Of a stretch of 47,685 nucleotides of DNA, positions 26,935 to 35,448 are shown piece after piece. The stretch is from Sphingomonas sp. PP-CE-1A-559 (GTDB lineage: Bacteria; Pseudomonadota; Alphaproteobacteria; Sphingomonadales; Sphingomonadaceae). The notes under the pieces are model-generated. The model made no database searches. It was not told the origin of the DNA and worked only from the letters and a program-made list of their open reading frames with translations. Position 1 is the stretch's first letter. Each line of letters begins with the position of its first letter. Location: the NCBI RefSeq assembly GCF_004340965.1, contig NZ_SLYA01000013.1, forward strand, positions 1 to 47,685, given 5' to 3'. The position numbers and the translations under genes were made by a program.

Positions 26935-28593
26935 ATGATGGGCGACGTAGAGGAGCGGCTGAGGCCGGCATCCGGTGATCCCGTAAGGCTGGACGCCGTG
27001 GTCGTCGGGGCCGGGTTCGGCGGGATGTATGCGATCCATGCACTGCGCGAACGCGGCATGGCGGTGGTCGGGATCGAGGCCGGCGGAGATGTCGGAGGGG
27101 TATGGTACTGGAACCGCTATCCGGGTGCGCGCTGCGACCTGATGTGCGTCGACTACAGTTATTCCTTTTCCGAGGAAATCCAGCAGGAATGGACCTGGAG
27201 CGAGCAGTTCGCGGGCCAGCCCGAAATCCTCGCTTACGCCAATTTCGTCGCCGACAAGCTCGACCTTCGCAAAGATTTCCGGTTCGAAACGCGGGTCACG
27301 AGCGCGGCATGGGATGACGCGCGGCGGGTATGGGCGGTCAAAACCAATCGCGGTGATCATTTCGAGGCAACCTATTGCATCATGGCGACCGGGCCGCTGT
27401 CGATTCCGAAGGACCCAGAGATTGCCGGGCTCGAAACCTTTGCGGGCGATATCTACCGCGCGCAGAAATGGCCGCATGAGGAAGTCGATTTCTCCGGCCG
27501 CCGCGTCGGCTTGATCGGCACGGGATCGAGCGGCATCCAGATCGTCACCGAAGTCGGCAAGGCAGTCGGCGAATTCTATGTGTTTCAGCGTACGCCGAGC
27601 TTCACGATGCCGATGCGCAACGCGAAGCTGGACGCCGAGGACATCAAGGAGATCAAGGACCATTATCCGAGCTTGCGCGCTGCTGCGCGAGCGAGTGCGT
27701 TGGGCGGCGTGCGTCCGGCCGGCAATCGCGCCTTCTTCAGCCTGCCCCGGCAGCAGCGACTGGCGCTGCTGGAAGACGCGTGGAAGAACGGCGGGCACGC
27801 GGTACTCGGCACGTTCTCCGACCTGCTGGTCAACCCCGATGCCAACGAACAGGTCGCCGATTTCGTCCGTGACAAGATCGGGCAGGTGGTGAAGGATCCG
27901 AAGACCGCCGAGGCGCTCAAGCCCCGCGGCTATCCGATCTTCGCGCGGCGGCCGTGCCTGGACACTGACTATTACGAACAATTCAACAAGCCTAACGTCC
28001 ATCTGGTCGATCTGTTCGAGGATCCGATCGAGGCGATCACGCCGACCGGTGTGAAGTTGCAGAGCGGCGAGGTTCCGCTCGATGCGTTGATCCTGGCGAC
28101 CGGCTATGATGGTCTGACCGGCGCATTGATGGCGTTCGAAGTGCTGGGGCGCGATGGCCGGGACCTGCGCGAGAAGTGGCAATACGGCGCGCATTCCTGG
28201 CTCGGGCTGATGCTCGCGGGGTTCCCGAACCTGTTCATGGTATGCGGTGCGAACGGGCCGGCGGCGCTCGCCAACATCATTTCGATCGACGAGCAGAATG
28301 TCGACTGGATCACCGCACTGATGACGCACATAGAGGCGAATGGCCTCGCGACCGTCGAACCCACGCCCGAAGGCGAGGAGCGCTGGATGGATATCATCGC
28401 AGGGCTGGCAGAGAAGACGATGCTGTCCAAGGCGAACACCTGGTACACGGGCGGCAATGTCTCGGGGAAGACGCGCGGGCTGACGATGTTCACCGGCGGG
28501 TTCGCGAAATACAGCGAATATTGCCAGGCGGTGGCCGACAGCGGTTATGCCGAACTCGTATTTCAGCCGGACGAGGCGCTGGTCGGCGCGTGA
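26935..28593 (+). CDS. flavin monooxygenase, Baeyer-Villiger type
   Basis: 552-aa class B flavoprotein monooxygenase resembling cyclohexanone monooxygenase. FAD Rossmann motif VVVGAGFGGMYA (about 22-33) and GGVWYWNRYPGARCD near residues 58-72; NADPH Rossmann motif VGLIGTGSSGIQ (about 189-200). The diagnostic fingerprint FxGxxxHxxxWP reads FAGDIYRAQKWP (169-180), so the usual His is Arg175. It probably inserts oxygen next to a ketone, giving an ester or lactone, but the altered fingerprint makes plain hydroxylation or an oxidase role possible. A strong GGAGAGG site precedes the start (ATG 26935 or 26938). The 3' end overlaps the convergent thioesterase gene by 31 nt. It is the first enzyme after the IclR regulator. 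Confidence 0.88.
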   Translation: MMGDVEERLRPASGDPVRLDAVVVGAGFGGMYAIHALRERGMAVVGIEAGGDVGGVWYWNRYPGARCDLMCVDYSYSFSEEIQQEWTWSEQFAGQPEILAYANFVADKLDLRKDFRFETRVTSAAWDDARRVWAVKTNRGDHFEATYCIMATGPLSIPKDPEIAGLETFAGDIYRAQKWPHEEVDFSGRRVGLIGTGSSGIQIVTEVGKAVGEFYVFQRTPSFTMPMRNAKLDAEDIKEIKDHYPSLRAAARASALGGVRPAGNRAFFSLPRQQRLALLEDAWKNGGHAVLGTFSDLLVNPDANEQVADFVRDKIGQVVKDPKTAEALKPRGYPIFARRPCLDTDYYEQFNKPNVHLVDLFEDPIEAITPTGVKLQSGEVPLDALILATGYDGLTGALMAFEVLGRDGRDLREKWQYGAHSWLGLMLAGFPNLFMVCGANGPAALANIISIDEQNVDWITALMTHIEANGLATVEPTPEGEERWMDIIAGLAEKTMLSKANTWYTGGNVSGKTRGLTMFTGGFAKYSEYCQAVADSGYAELVFQPDEALVGA

Positions 28594-29036
28594 TCCGAGA
28601 CTGGCGGGGCAAGCGCTTCGAGCTTGCTCCGCCAGATATCTGGAAGTGGTGTCGGTCGGCGGCGGGCGCGATCGACGTAGACATGAGTAAAGGCGGCCTC
28701 TGCGACGGGCTCGTTCTCGCCGACGCGGAACGCGCCGAGTTCGTAGATCACGCTGGAACTGCCCAGCCGCCCGAGCGAGAGGCGGATCTCGACCGGCTCG
28801 GGATAGGCGACCGAGCGCGCATAACGACAACGCGTATCAACGACGAGGCCGATCGGGTCGCCATGTGCGCCGTCGAGCAGTCCCGCCGCGATCAGCCACG
28901 CGTTCACCGCGGTGTCGAACCAGTGATAATAGACCGCGTTGTTGACATGGCCGTAGGCGTCGTTGTCGCTCCACCGCGTGGTGATGGGCGTCCAGGCGAC
29001 ATAGTGCGTGCGGGGTCGAAGCGGCGTCCGGGGCAT
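28563..29036 (-). CDS. acyl-CoA thioesterase, hotdog fold (YbgC/FadM type)
   Basis: 157-aa single hotdog-domain protein. The motif TRWSDNDAYGHVNNAVYYHW is the 4-hydroxybenzoyl-CoA thioesterase/FadM signature; the Asp in DNDAYGHVNN is the likely catalytic acid. It would hydrolyse acyl-CoA thioesters in the cytosol, releasing CoA from dead-end or product esters of the pathway. It is transcribed away from the zinc dehydrogenase at 29192 and runs into the monooxygenase gene, overlapping by 31 nt. The substrate is unknown. Confidence 0.85.
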   Translation of the reverse strand: MPRTPLRPRTHYVAWTPITTRWSDNDAYGHVNNAVYYHWFDTAVNAWLIAAGLLDGAHGDPIGLVVDTRCRYARSVAYPEPVEIRLSLGRLGSSSVIYELGAFRVGENEPVAEAAFTHVYVDRARRRPTPLPDIWRSKLEALAPPVSDHAPTSASSG

Positions 29037-29103
29037 CGCGGTCCTTCTGGTTTTCGTCGCGGATCATAGCGGCGCGGCAGGCCGGCTTGCACCCCACCAG
29101 CAA

Positions 29104-29121
29104 AAATCCGGCATGCGATTC
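29104..29121. promoter_or_regulatory. cluster element A (ATC-N8-GAT type)
   Basis: AAATC-CGGCATGC-GATTC, midway between the divergent thioesterase (start 29036) and zinc dehydrogenase (start 29192) genes. One of five related elements in this cluster; the GGCATG centre matches the YATG core seen in the others. Confidence 0.5.
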
Positions 29122-29191
29122 TGCTTGTATCGCGCTGTCGCCGGATGCTTTCCGCTTGGCCCGGCGGGGTGCGCGTGGGCATGATGGCGGG

Positions 29192-30316
29192 ATGAAGATC
29201 GAAGCTGCCGTCCTGCGCGCCCGAGACGCAAGCCTGCCCTATGCCGAAAGCCGGCCGTTGCGGATCGAGACGCTCGACCTCGATCCACCGGGCAAGGGCG
29301 AGGTGCTGGTCCGCATAGCGGCGGCGGGGCTGTGCCACAGCGATTTGTCGGTGATCAATGGAGACCGTCCGAGGCCGCTCCCGATGGCGCTTGGGCACGA
29401 GGCGGCCGGCGTGGTGGAGGCACTGGGCGAGGACGTGGCCGATCTCGCGGTCGGCGATCATGTCGTGATGATCTTCATGCCGAGTTGCGGGCACTGCCTG
29501 CCGTGTGCCGAAGGTCGCCCGGCTCTGTGCGCGCCCGGCGCGGCGGCGAACGGGGCGGGGACGTTGCTCGGCGACGGTCTACGCCTGCACGACGAGGACG
29601 GAACGGTACATCATCATCTGGGCGTTTCCGCGTTCGCGACGCATGCCGTCGTGTCGCGCCGGTCGCTCGTGAAGGTCGATCCCGAATTGCCGCTGCACGA
29701 GGCGGCGTTGTTCGGATGCGCGGTGCTGACCGGGGTCGGCGCGGTCGTGAACACCGCCGGCGTGAAGGCGGGGCAGAGTGTCGCGGTGATCGGGCTGGGC
29801 GGCGTGGGGTTGGCAGCGGTGCTCGGCGCCATCGCTGCGGGCGCGGCGCAGGTGATCGCGGTCGACCTGGCCGACGACAAGCTCGCGCTGGCGTCGGAGC
29901 TTGGCGCAACCGCCACGGTGAAGGCGGGCGCGGATGCGGTCGCCACCGTCCGCGCGCTGACAGATGGCGGCTGCGATGTAGTGCTGGAGATGGCCGGTTC
30001 GGTGCGTGCATTGGAAAGCGCGGTGGCAATGACGCGGCGTGGCGGCACCACCGTCACTGCGGGCCTGCCGCCGCCGGACGCCGCACTTGCCGTCAATGTG
30101 GTGGCGCTCGTCGCCGACGAACGTACGCTGAAGGGGAGCTACATCGGCACCTGCGTGCCGACCCGCGACATCCCCCGTTATGTCGCGCTGTACCGCGCGG
30201 GGCGATTGCCGGTGGACCGACTGGTCAGTGGATACCTGACGCTCTCCGACATCAATGCAGGGTTCGACGAGTTACATGCCGGGCGCGCGGTGCGCCAGAT
30301 CATCCGCTTCGATTAA
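29192..30316 (+). CDS. zinc-dependent alcohol dehydrogenase
   Basis: 374-aa medium-chain dehydrogenase of the class III/aryl-alcohol type. Catalytic zinc motif GLCHSDL and GHEAAGVVE; structural zinc cysteines in CGHCLPCAEGRPALC; coenzyme motif IGLGGVGL. It should oxidise a primary or secondary alcohol: either the entry alcohol to the ketone used by the monooxygenase, or the omega-hydroxy acid formed after ester hydrolysis. ATG 29192 was chosen because conserved sequence begins there (MKIEAAVLR); the open frame extends 35 codons upstream through element A without family similarity. The 3' end overlaps the convergent ligase by 4 nt. Confidence 0.9.
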   Translation: MKIEAAVLRARDASLPYAESRPLRIETLDLDPPGKGEVLVRIAAAGLCHSDLSVINGDRPRPLPMALGHEAAGVVEALGEDVADLAVGDHVVMIFMPSCGHCLPCAEGRPALCAPGAAANGAGTLLGDGLRLHDEDGTVHHHLGVSAFATHAVVSRRSLVKVDPELPLHEAALFGCAVLTGVGAVVNTAGVKAGQSVAVIGLGGVGLAAVLGAIAAGAAQVIAVDLADDKLALASELGATATVKAGADAVATVRALTDGGCDVVLEMAGSVRALESAVAMTRRGGTTVTAGLPPPDAALAVNVVALVADERTLKGSYIGTCVPTRDIPRYVALYRAGRLPVDRLVSGYLTLSDINAGFDELHAGRAVRQIIRFD

Positions 30317-31953
30317 CCCACGCCGCCGAGATGCTCGCGGTAGCGCGCGCGCAACACGGTTTTGAGCAGTTTGCCGGTTGCGGTGTGCGGCAGGTCGTCG
30401 ACGACCAGCACGTCGTCGGGCAGCCACCATTTCGCGACATGCCCGGCAAGATGATCGAGCATCGCCGGCTTTTCGACGCTCTCGCCCGGATGCAGACGGA
30501 GCAGCAGCAGCGGGCGCTCCTGCCAACGCGGGTGCGGCACGCCGACCACCGCCGCTTCCGCAACCGCGGGGTGCGCCGTCGCGGCGTTTTCGAGATCGAT
30601 CGAGCTGATCCATTCGCCACCCGACTTGATCACGTCCTTCGCGCGGTCGGTGAGGTGCAGGAAACCGTCCGCATCGATCTTCGCCACGTCCCAGGTGTCG
30701 AGCCAGCCGTCCGCATCGACGTCCGCACCGGCCGGATTGCCGTAATAGGCGCTGAGCACCCAGGGCCCGCGCACTTTCAGCAGTCCGGATTCGGCGCCGT
30801 CATGCGGTAGCGCTTCGCCGGCCGCATTCTCGATCCGCAATTCGACGCCGAACACCGCGCGGCCCTGCGTGGCCAGCACGTCGGTCATCGCGTCGCCTTC
30901 GAGATGCATTTGCGACGCCAGCGGTTGGCAGACGGTGGAGACCGGGCTGGTCTCGGTCATGCCCCAGGCCTGGTTCGCCTTCACGCCCAGCAGATCCCGG
31001 AACAGTTCGATCAGCGCGCGCGGCGTGGCCGCGCCGCCCATGAAGACACGGTCGAGCTTGAGCTTCGCACGGTCGTCCTCGCTCACGTTGCGCGCGATAT
31101 AATCGAGCACGGTGAACCAGAGCGTCGGCACGCCGAGCGAGAAGGTGACGCCCTCGTCGCGCAGCAATTGATGGATCGATGCGCCGTCCATCGCCGATCC
31201 CGGCATCACCAGCTTCGCGCCGACCATCGCCGAGGTGAAGGGCAGGCCCCAGGCGTTGACATGGAACAGCGGCGGCGCGAGCAGCACGGTGTCGCGTGCG
31301 GACAACGCCATCGAGTCCGCGGCGCAGGCGGCATAGGCATGCAGCAGCGTAGACCGGTGGCTGTAGAGCACACCCTTCGGATTGCCGGTCGTACCGCTGG
31401 TATAGCACAGGCTCGATGCGGTATTCTCGTCCAGTGCGGGCCAGGCGCCGATCGGGTCGGCAGCCGCAACCCGGTCGTGATACGCGATCAGGTGCGGGAT
31501 CGAGCTTTCGGGCATCTCGTCGGCGGCGCACAGCACGACGATCGCTTCGATCCGCGGCAAGTCGGCGATGACGGGTTCGAGTATCGGCAGCAGGTCTGGA
31601 TCGACGCATATGATCCTGGCGCCGCCATGCTCGACGATGTAGCGAATCTGCTCGGCGAACAGGCGCGGGTTGACGGTGTGGAGCACCATGCCGGCGGCGG
31701 TCACGCCGTAATAGAGTTCGAGATGCGGCAACCGGTTCCAGGCCAATGTCGCGATCCGGTCTCCGGGTTGCGCGCCGAGCGCCGTGAGCATCGCCGCGAC
31801 CTTGCGCGACCGCATCGACACCTCGGCCCAGTTCGATCGTTCCAATTGGCCGTCGGGGCGGCGCGAGACGATTTCCGTAAGACCGTGCGCGCGCGCGGCG
31901 TGATCGATCAGCGACCCCGTGGTCAATTGCTGCTGTTGCATCAGGCCCAACAT
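30313..31953 (-). CDS. AMP-forming acyl-CoA synthetase
   Basis: 546-aa member of the ANL superfamily, medium/long-chain fatty-acyl-CoA synthetase type. P-loop YTSGTTGNPKGVLYSHRS, adenylate motif QAWGMTETSP, hinge region LHLTDRAKDVIKSGGEWIS, and C-terminal catalytic Lys in LPHTATGKLLKTVLR. It activates a carboxylic acid to its CoA ester with ATP. ATG 31953 was chosen because GGAGGGG precedes it by 7 nt; the open frame has 15 further codons. It follows the MFS transporter gene by 41 nt on the minus strand, so import and activation are likely cotranscribed. It differs from the second ligase at 39676 and may take a different intermediate. Confidence 0.9.
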   Translation of the reverse strand: MLGLMQQQQLTTGSLIDHAARAHGLTEIVSRRPDGQLERSNWAEVSMRSRKVAAMLTALGAQPGDRIATLAWNRLPHLELYYGVTAAGMVLHTVNPRLFAEQIRYIVEHGGARIICVDPDLLPILEPVIADLPRIEAIVVLCAADEMPESSIPHLIAYHDRVAAADPIGAWPALDENTASSLCYTSGTTGNPKGVLYSHRSTLLHAYAACAADSMALSARDTVLLAPPLFHVNAWGLPFTSAMVGAKLVMPGSAMDGASIHQLLRDEGVTFSLGVPTLWFTVLDYIARNVSEDDRAKLKLDRVFMGGAATPRALIELFRDLLGVKANQAWGMTETSPVSTVCQPLASQMHLEGDAMTDVLATQGRAVFGVELRIENAAGEALPHDGAESGLLKVRGPWVLSAYYGNPAGADVDADGWLDTWDVAKIDADGFLHLTDRAKDVIKSGGEWISSIDLENAATAHPAVAEAAVVGVPHPRWQERPLLLLRLHPGESVEKPAMLDHLAGHVAKWWLPDDVLVVDDLPHTATGKLLKTVLRARYREHLGGVG

Positions 31954-31994
31954 GCCCGTTCCCCTCCATGAATTCAGTGAGATGACCGATCCGG

Positions 31995-33407
31995 TCAAAC
32001 GGCCGCCGCCGCATCCTCGCGATGGACCAGGCGGGTCGCATGGATGAACATCAACCCGCTGAGCAGCATCGGCGCGCCGACCAGTGCGATCGCGAAACGC
32101 AGGCCCGAGACCGCCCCGAACCAGGCTGAAAAAAGGTCGCTCATCACGCCGACGAACAACGGGCCGAGCGCGAGGCCGATCAGGTTCACGAACAGGATCT
32201 GGATCGCGACGGCCATGCCCCGCATGCGCGGTTCGGCTACCGTCTGGATTGCGGCATAGACCGGGCCATAGCTCATCGTCTGGCAGAACAACGCGCCCCC
32301 GAACAACGCGAGCGACACGCGCATGTCGTCGGCCAGCGCCACCAGCGAGAACAGCGGGGCAGCGGCGGTGATCGCGACGGCGCAGAACAGCACGTAATTG
32401 GCGATGCTAGCCTTCGCCACGCGGTCCGACAGGAAACCGCCGAGGAACGTCCCGAGCCCACCGCAGATACCGACCATCAGCCCGAGCATCACGCCCAGCA
32501 ATGCGGTCGGCGCCATCCCGGCAGTGCTGGCCAACGCGCCCAGCTGATCGGGATGCGTGCGGATATACAGCGATCCGGAAAAGGCGCTCAGGCCGTAGAA
32601 GCCGAACGCCGAAAAGCCCGAGGCGACGCAGATATACGCGAAGGAGCGCTTGCTCCACAACGTCGCAAGCCCCTCGCGCAGGGGTATCGCTACGGCATCG
32701 GCCGCCACGCTTGCGATACGGCGCGGTTCCTTCATCGCAAACGGCACGATCACCGCCAGCAGAAGGCCCGGCGCGCCCGCAATGAAGAAGGCCCAGCGCC
32801 AGCCCAGCGTAGAGGCGAGAATGCCACCGACGACGAGACCGGTAAGCGATCCCAGCGGCACGCCCATCTGGTACATAGCGAGCGCGAGCGCGCGGCGGTT
32901 GCGCGGAACATAGTCGGTGATCAGGCTGTGTGCCGCAGGGGTGCAGCCCGCTTCGCCCACACCGACGCCGATCCGCGTCAGCAGCATCTGGCCGAAGCTG
33001 CGCGTGAAGCCGCAGGCGATAGTGAAGACGCTCCAGACCGCGAGCGCGCCGGAAATCATATGGACCCGGTTGGTCTTGTCGGCGAACCGCGCGAGCGGCA
33101 GGCCGGCGGCGGTGTAGAGCAGCGCGAAGGCGAGACCGCTGATCGCGCCGATCTGGCTGTCGGAGAGATGCAGGTCCGCCTTGATGGGCTCGACCAGGAT
33201 TGTCAGGATCTGCCGATCGAAGAAGTTCAGCGTGTAGATCAGCATCATCAGCAGCATGACCCCCATCGGGAACGCCTTCGTGTCGTCGCCGGCGGTCTGG
33301 GTAGCTGTCGTCGAGGTTCGATCGGCGGCGGACGAAAGATCGGGAAAGTCGGGCACGACCACGCCGTCCGGGGTGGAGATCGGAAACGGGATCGTCTGTT
33401 CGGTCAC
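31995..33407 (-). CDS. MFS transporter, spinster-like
   Basis: About 470 aa with twelve predicted membrane helices, first helix about residue 46 (MLLMMLIYTLNFFDRQILTI). The loop sequence LPLARFADKTNRV after helix 2 is the MFS motif A, and the FDRQILTILVEPIK start is typical of spinster-like MFS proteins common in sphingomonads near aromatic and steroid degradation genes. It probably imports an organic acid or the cluster substrate through the inner membrane. I chose GTG 33407 (AGGAG 7 nt upstream), leaving a hydrophilic 45-residue leader; the frame is open to 33614. It is divergent from the amidohydrolase gene, sharing the region with element D. Confidence 0.88.
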   Translation of the reverse strand: MTEQTIPFPISTPDGVVVPDFPDLSSAADRTSTTATQTAGDDTKAFPMGVMLLMMLIYTLNFFDRQILTILVEPIKADLHLSDSQIGAISGLAFALLYTAAGLPLARFADKTNRVHMISGALAVWSVFTIACGFTRSFGQMLLTRIGVGVGEAGCTPAAHSLITDYVPRNRRALALAMYQMGVPLGSLTGLVVGGILASTLGWRWAFFIAGAPGLLLAVIVPFAMKEPRRIASVAADAVAIPLREGLATLWSKRSFAYICVASGFSAFGFYGLSAFSGSLYIRTHPDQLGALASTAGMAPTALLGVMLGLMVGICGGLGTFLGGFLSDRVAKASIANYVLFCAVAITAAAPLFSLVALADDMRVSLALFGGALFCQTMSYGPVYAAIQTVAEPRMRGMAVAIQILFVNLIGLALGPLFVGVMSDLFSAWFGAVSGLRFAIALVGAPMLLSGLMFIHATRLVHREDAAAAV

Positions 33408-33501
33408 ACGGTCTCTCCTGCCGTCCGGTCTGGCGCCGGGGCTGGCCGCGATGATAGGCGCGGGCATGGCCATGTTGATCGCCGAGGGCGACCGCGACCG
33501 A

Positions 33502-33519
33502 TTATCACCTATGTAAATT
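33502..33519. promoter_or_regulatory. cluster element D (ATC-N8-GAT type)
   Basis: TTATC-ACCTATGT-AAATT, between the divergent MFS (33407) and amidohydrolase (33601) genes. The centre (CCTATGT) agrees with the other four elements; the right arm departs at its first base. A hairpin-like ATCGC-TGTCGT-GCGAT lies just to the right, near 33525-33540. Confidence 0.45.
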
Positions 33520-33600
33520 GCTGCATCGCTGTCGTGCGATAGCGGTTTTCGGCGGCCATGCGCGCCACTCTGTGCCCGCTGATAACGGGAGAGGCATCGC

Positions 33601-34488
33601 ATGATCCGGCGCATCGACGCGCATCATCACCTATGGGATGTGGATAGCGGCCATCATCCGATGCTGTCGACGGCGCCGGTCGAGCGCTTCTGGGGCAGTA
33701 GCGGGGAACTGACCAAGCATTATGGCATCGAGGCCTTCATAGCCGATGCCCGTGCGGACGACGTCGTCGCGTCGGTGCATGTCGAGGCAGCGTTTACGCC
33801 GCCCGAGGACGAGGCGGCGGCGATGCAGGCGATCGCCGATGTGCATGGCTTTCCCCAAGCTTTCCTGACCCGGATCGATCTGGGATCGTCCGACTCCGCG
33901 GCTCGGATCGCGGCCGACAGCGCGTACGCGAACTGGCGAGGAATCCGCTTTACTGCCGAATGGCCTGCCGGCTCGGCACCCGGCCGGCCAGCGCGAACAC
34001 CCTTTGCCGACACCGACTGGCGGAGGGGCTTTACCGCGCTCGGCACGGCGGGCGGCGTCGCCGATCTCATGCTCTGGCCCGAGCAATTGTCTGAGGCCGC
34101 GGCGCTGGCGCGCGCTTGTCCCGACACACAGATCGTGATCGAACATTTTGCGCTCGCCGGGGGCGGCAACGCGGACGAGGCGTGGGATACGGGCATGCCA
34201 GCGTTGGCCGACTGCCCCAATGTCGCGGTGAAGCTGTCGGGGCCGGGGCTGGTCCGGCGAGACTGGTCGGCCGATACGATCCGGCCGTTGATCCTGCGGC
34301 TGATCGCACTGTTTGGCTGCGACCGGCTGATGATCGGCAGCAACGCGCCAGTCGATCTGGTGATGGCCGATTATCCGACCATCGTCGCGCGCTTCGACGC
34401 GGCCATCGCCGATCGCAGCGACGTGGAGAAGCAAGCGCTGTGGCACGACACTGCCGCGCGCATCTATCGCATCGCGGGAGAGCGGTGA
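33601..34488 (+). CDS. cog3618-type amidohydrolase
   Basis: 295-aa TIM-barrel metal-dependent hydrolase related to the lactonase at 13760 but clearly diverged. The N-terminal HxH is present (RIDAHHHLWD, residues 4-13), and a later His occurs in VIEHFAL. The terminal-strand motif reads MIGSNAPVD, so the usual metal-binding Asp (GSDxP) is Asn; I recall SNxPVD in a subgroup of the family, so this need not mean inactivation. A role as lactone or ester hydrolase acting after the monooxygenase is possible, though not proven. A GGGAGAGG site precedes ATG 33601. Its stop overlaps the next start (TGATG), opening the plus operon that runs to 39555. Confidence 0.85.
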   Translation: MIRRIDAHHHLWDVDSGHHPMLSTAPVERFWGSSGELTKHYGIEAFIADARADDVVASVHVEAAFTPPEDEAAAMQAIADVHGFPQAFLTRIDLGSSDSAARIAADSAYANWRGIRFTAEWPAGSAPGRPARTPFADTDWRRGFTALGTAGGVADLMLWPEQLSEAAALARACPDTQIVIEHFALAGGGNADEAWDTGMPALADCPNVAVKLSGPGLVRRDWSADTIRPLILRLIALFGCDRLMIGSNAPVDLVMADYPTIVARFDAAIADRSDVEKQALWHDTAARIYRIAGER

Positions 34489-35369
34489 TGGAGATCGCCT
34501 TCTTCGGCACGCACCGTAACAAGCTTGGCGAGAGCCCGGTCTGGGACGACCGGCGGCAATGCCTGTGGTGGGTCGATTCGCTTGTGGGCCTGATCCACGC
34601 GGCGGCATCGGACGGCACGCCGATCGCGACCTTCGCGCAGGATCGGCCGGTCGGCAGCATCGGGCTTGCCGAGGGCGGGCTTGTCGCTGCGTTGGCCGAC
34701 GGGTTCTATGCGATCGATGGCGGGTCGGGTGTGGCGACACCGATCGCCATCTTTCCCGTCGATGCGACGCTGCGTTTGAACGACGGGAAGGCGGATCGTG
34801 CGGGACGGTTTCTGAGCGGACAGATGCAGCTGCACAGTGGGGGAGCGCCGTCCGAAGCGTCGCTATGGCGGTTGAGCGCGGGCAGCGCGACAACTCTTGC
34901 CGGTGGGCTGAAGCTCACCAACGGCATCTGCTTTTCGCCCGATGGTGCGACGCTGTACTTCGCCGACAGCCTGGAGGGGGTGATCCGCGCGCATGATTAC
35001 GACGTCGCGACCGGCGCGATGGGTCCGCGGCGCGACGTGGTCGATTGCGCGGCATTCGGATCGGGGCCAGACGGCGCGACGGTGGATGCGGACGGCAATC
35101 TCTGGGTCGCACTGGTGCTGGCACAAGCGGTCGCATGCATTGCTCCGGACGGCGCCTTGCTGCGCAGCATCGCGCTACCGATACCCTATCCCGCATGCCC
35201 GGCGTTCGGCGGTCCCGGCTTGGATACGCTGTACGTGACGAGCATCGCGGATTCCGGCGGTCGGCTGATCAGTCACGATGCCGATGCGGGACGGATACTC
35301 GCGATTACCGGGCTCGGCGTGACCGGCATTCAGGAAGGGCGATACCGGGACAATCACATCCGCGAATAA
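34488..35369 (+). CDS. SMP-30/gluconolactonase family lactonase
   Basis: 293-aa six-bladed beta-propeller of the SMP-30/regucalcin family. Metal ligands are visible: E15 in LGESPVW, an Asn in RLNDGKADRAGRF, an Asn in LTNGICFSPDG and an Asp in GPDGATVDADG. These enzymes hydrolyse sugar lactones and other small lactones with a divalent metal. In this cluster it could open a lactone made by the Baeyer-Villiger-type monooxygenase. The start ATG 34488 overlaps the amidohydrolase stop by one base; a longer upstream frame merely reads through the amidohydrolase gene. The next gene starts 79 nt downstream. Confidence 0.88.
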   Translation: MEIAFFGTHRNKLGESPVWDDRRQCLWWVDSLVGLIHAAASDGTPIATFAQDRPVGSIGLAEGGLVAALADGFYAIDGGSGVATPIAIFPVDATLRLNDGKADRAGRFLSGQMQLHSGGAPSEASLWRLSAGSATTLAGGLKLTNGICFSPDGATLYFADSLEGVIRAHDYDVATGAMGPRRDVVDCAAFGSGPDGATVDADGNLWVALVLAQAVACIAPDGALLRSIALPIPYPACPAFGGPGLDTLYVTSIADSGGRLISHDADAGRILAITGLGVTGIQEGRYRDNHIRE

Positions 35370-35448
35370 ACCCGCGACGGTCGCGACGAAATTGCCTGGC
35401 CCGGCACAGCGCCTAACCCATGTCTCCAGAGAATGATGGAAGAACAAC

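Noticed and set aside
26803..28830. 675-codon minus-strand frame opposite the monooxygenase
   Set aside because: The plus-strand protein has two Rossmann motifs and the BVMO fingerprint; the antisense product is His/Arg/Asp-rich without domains.
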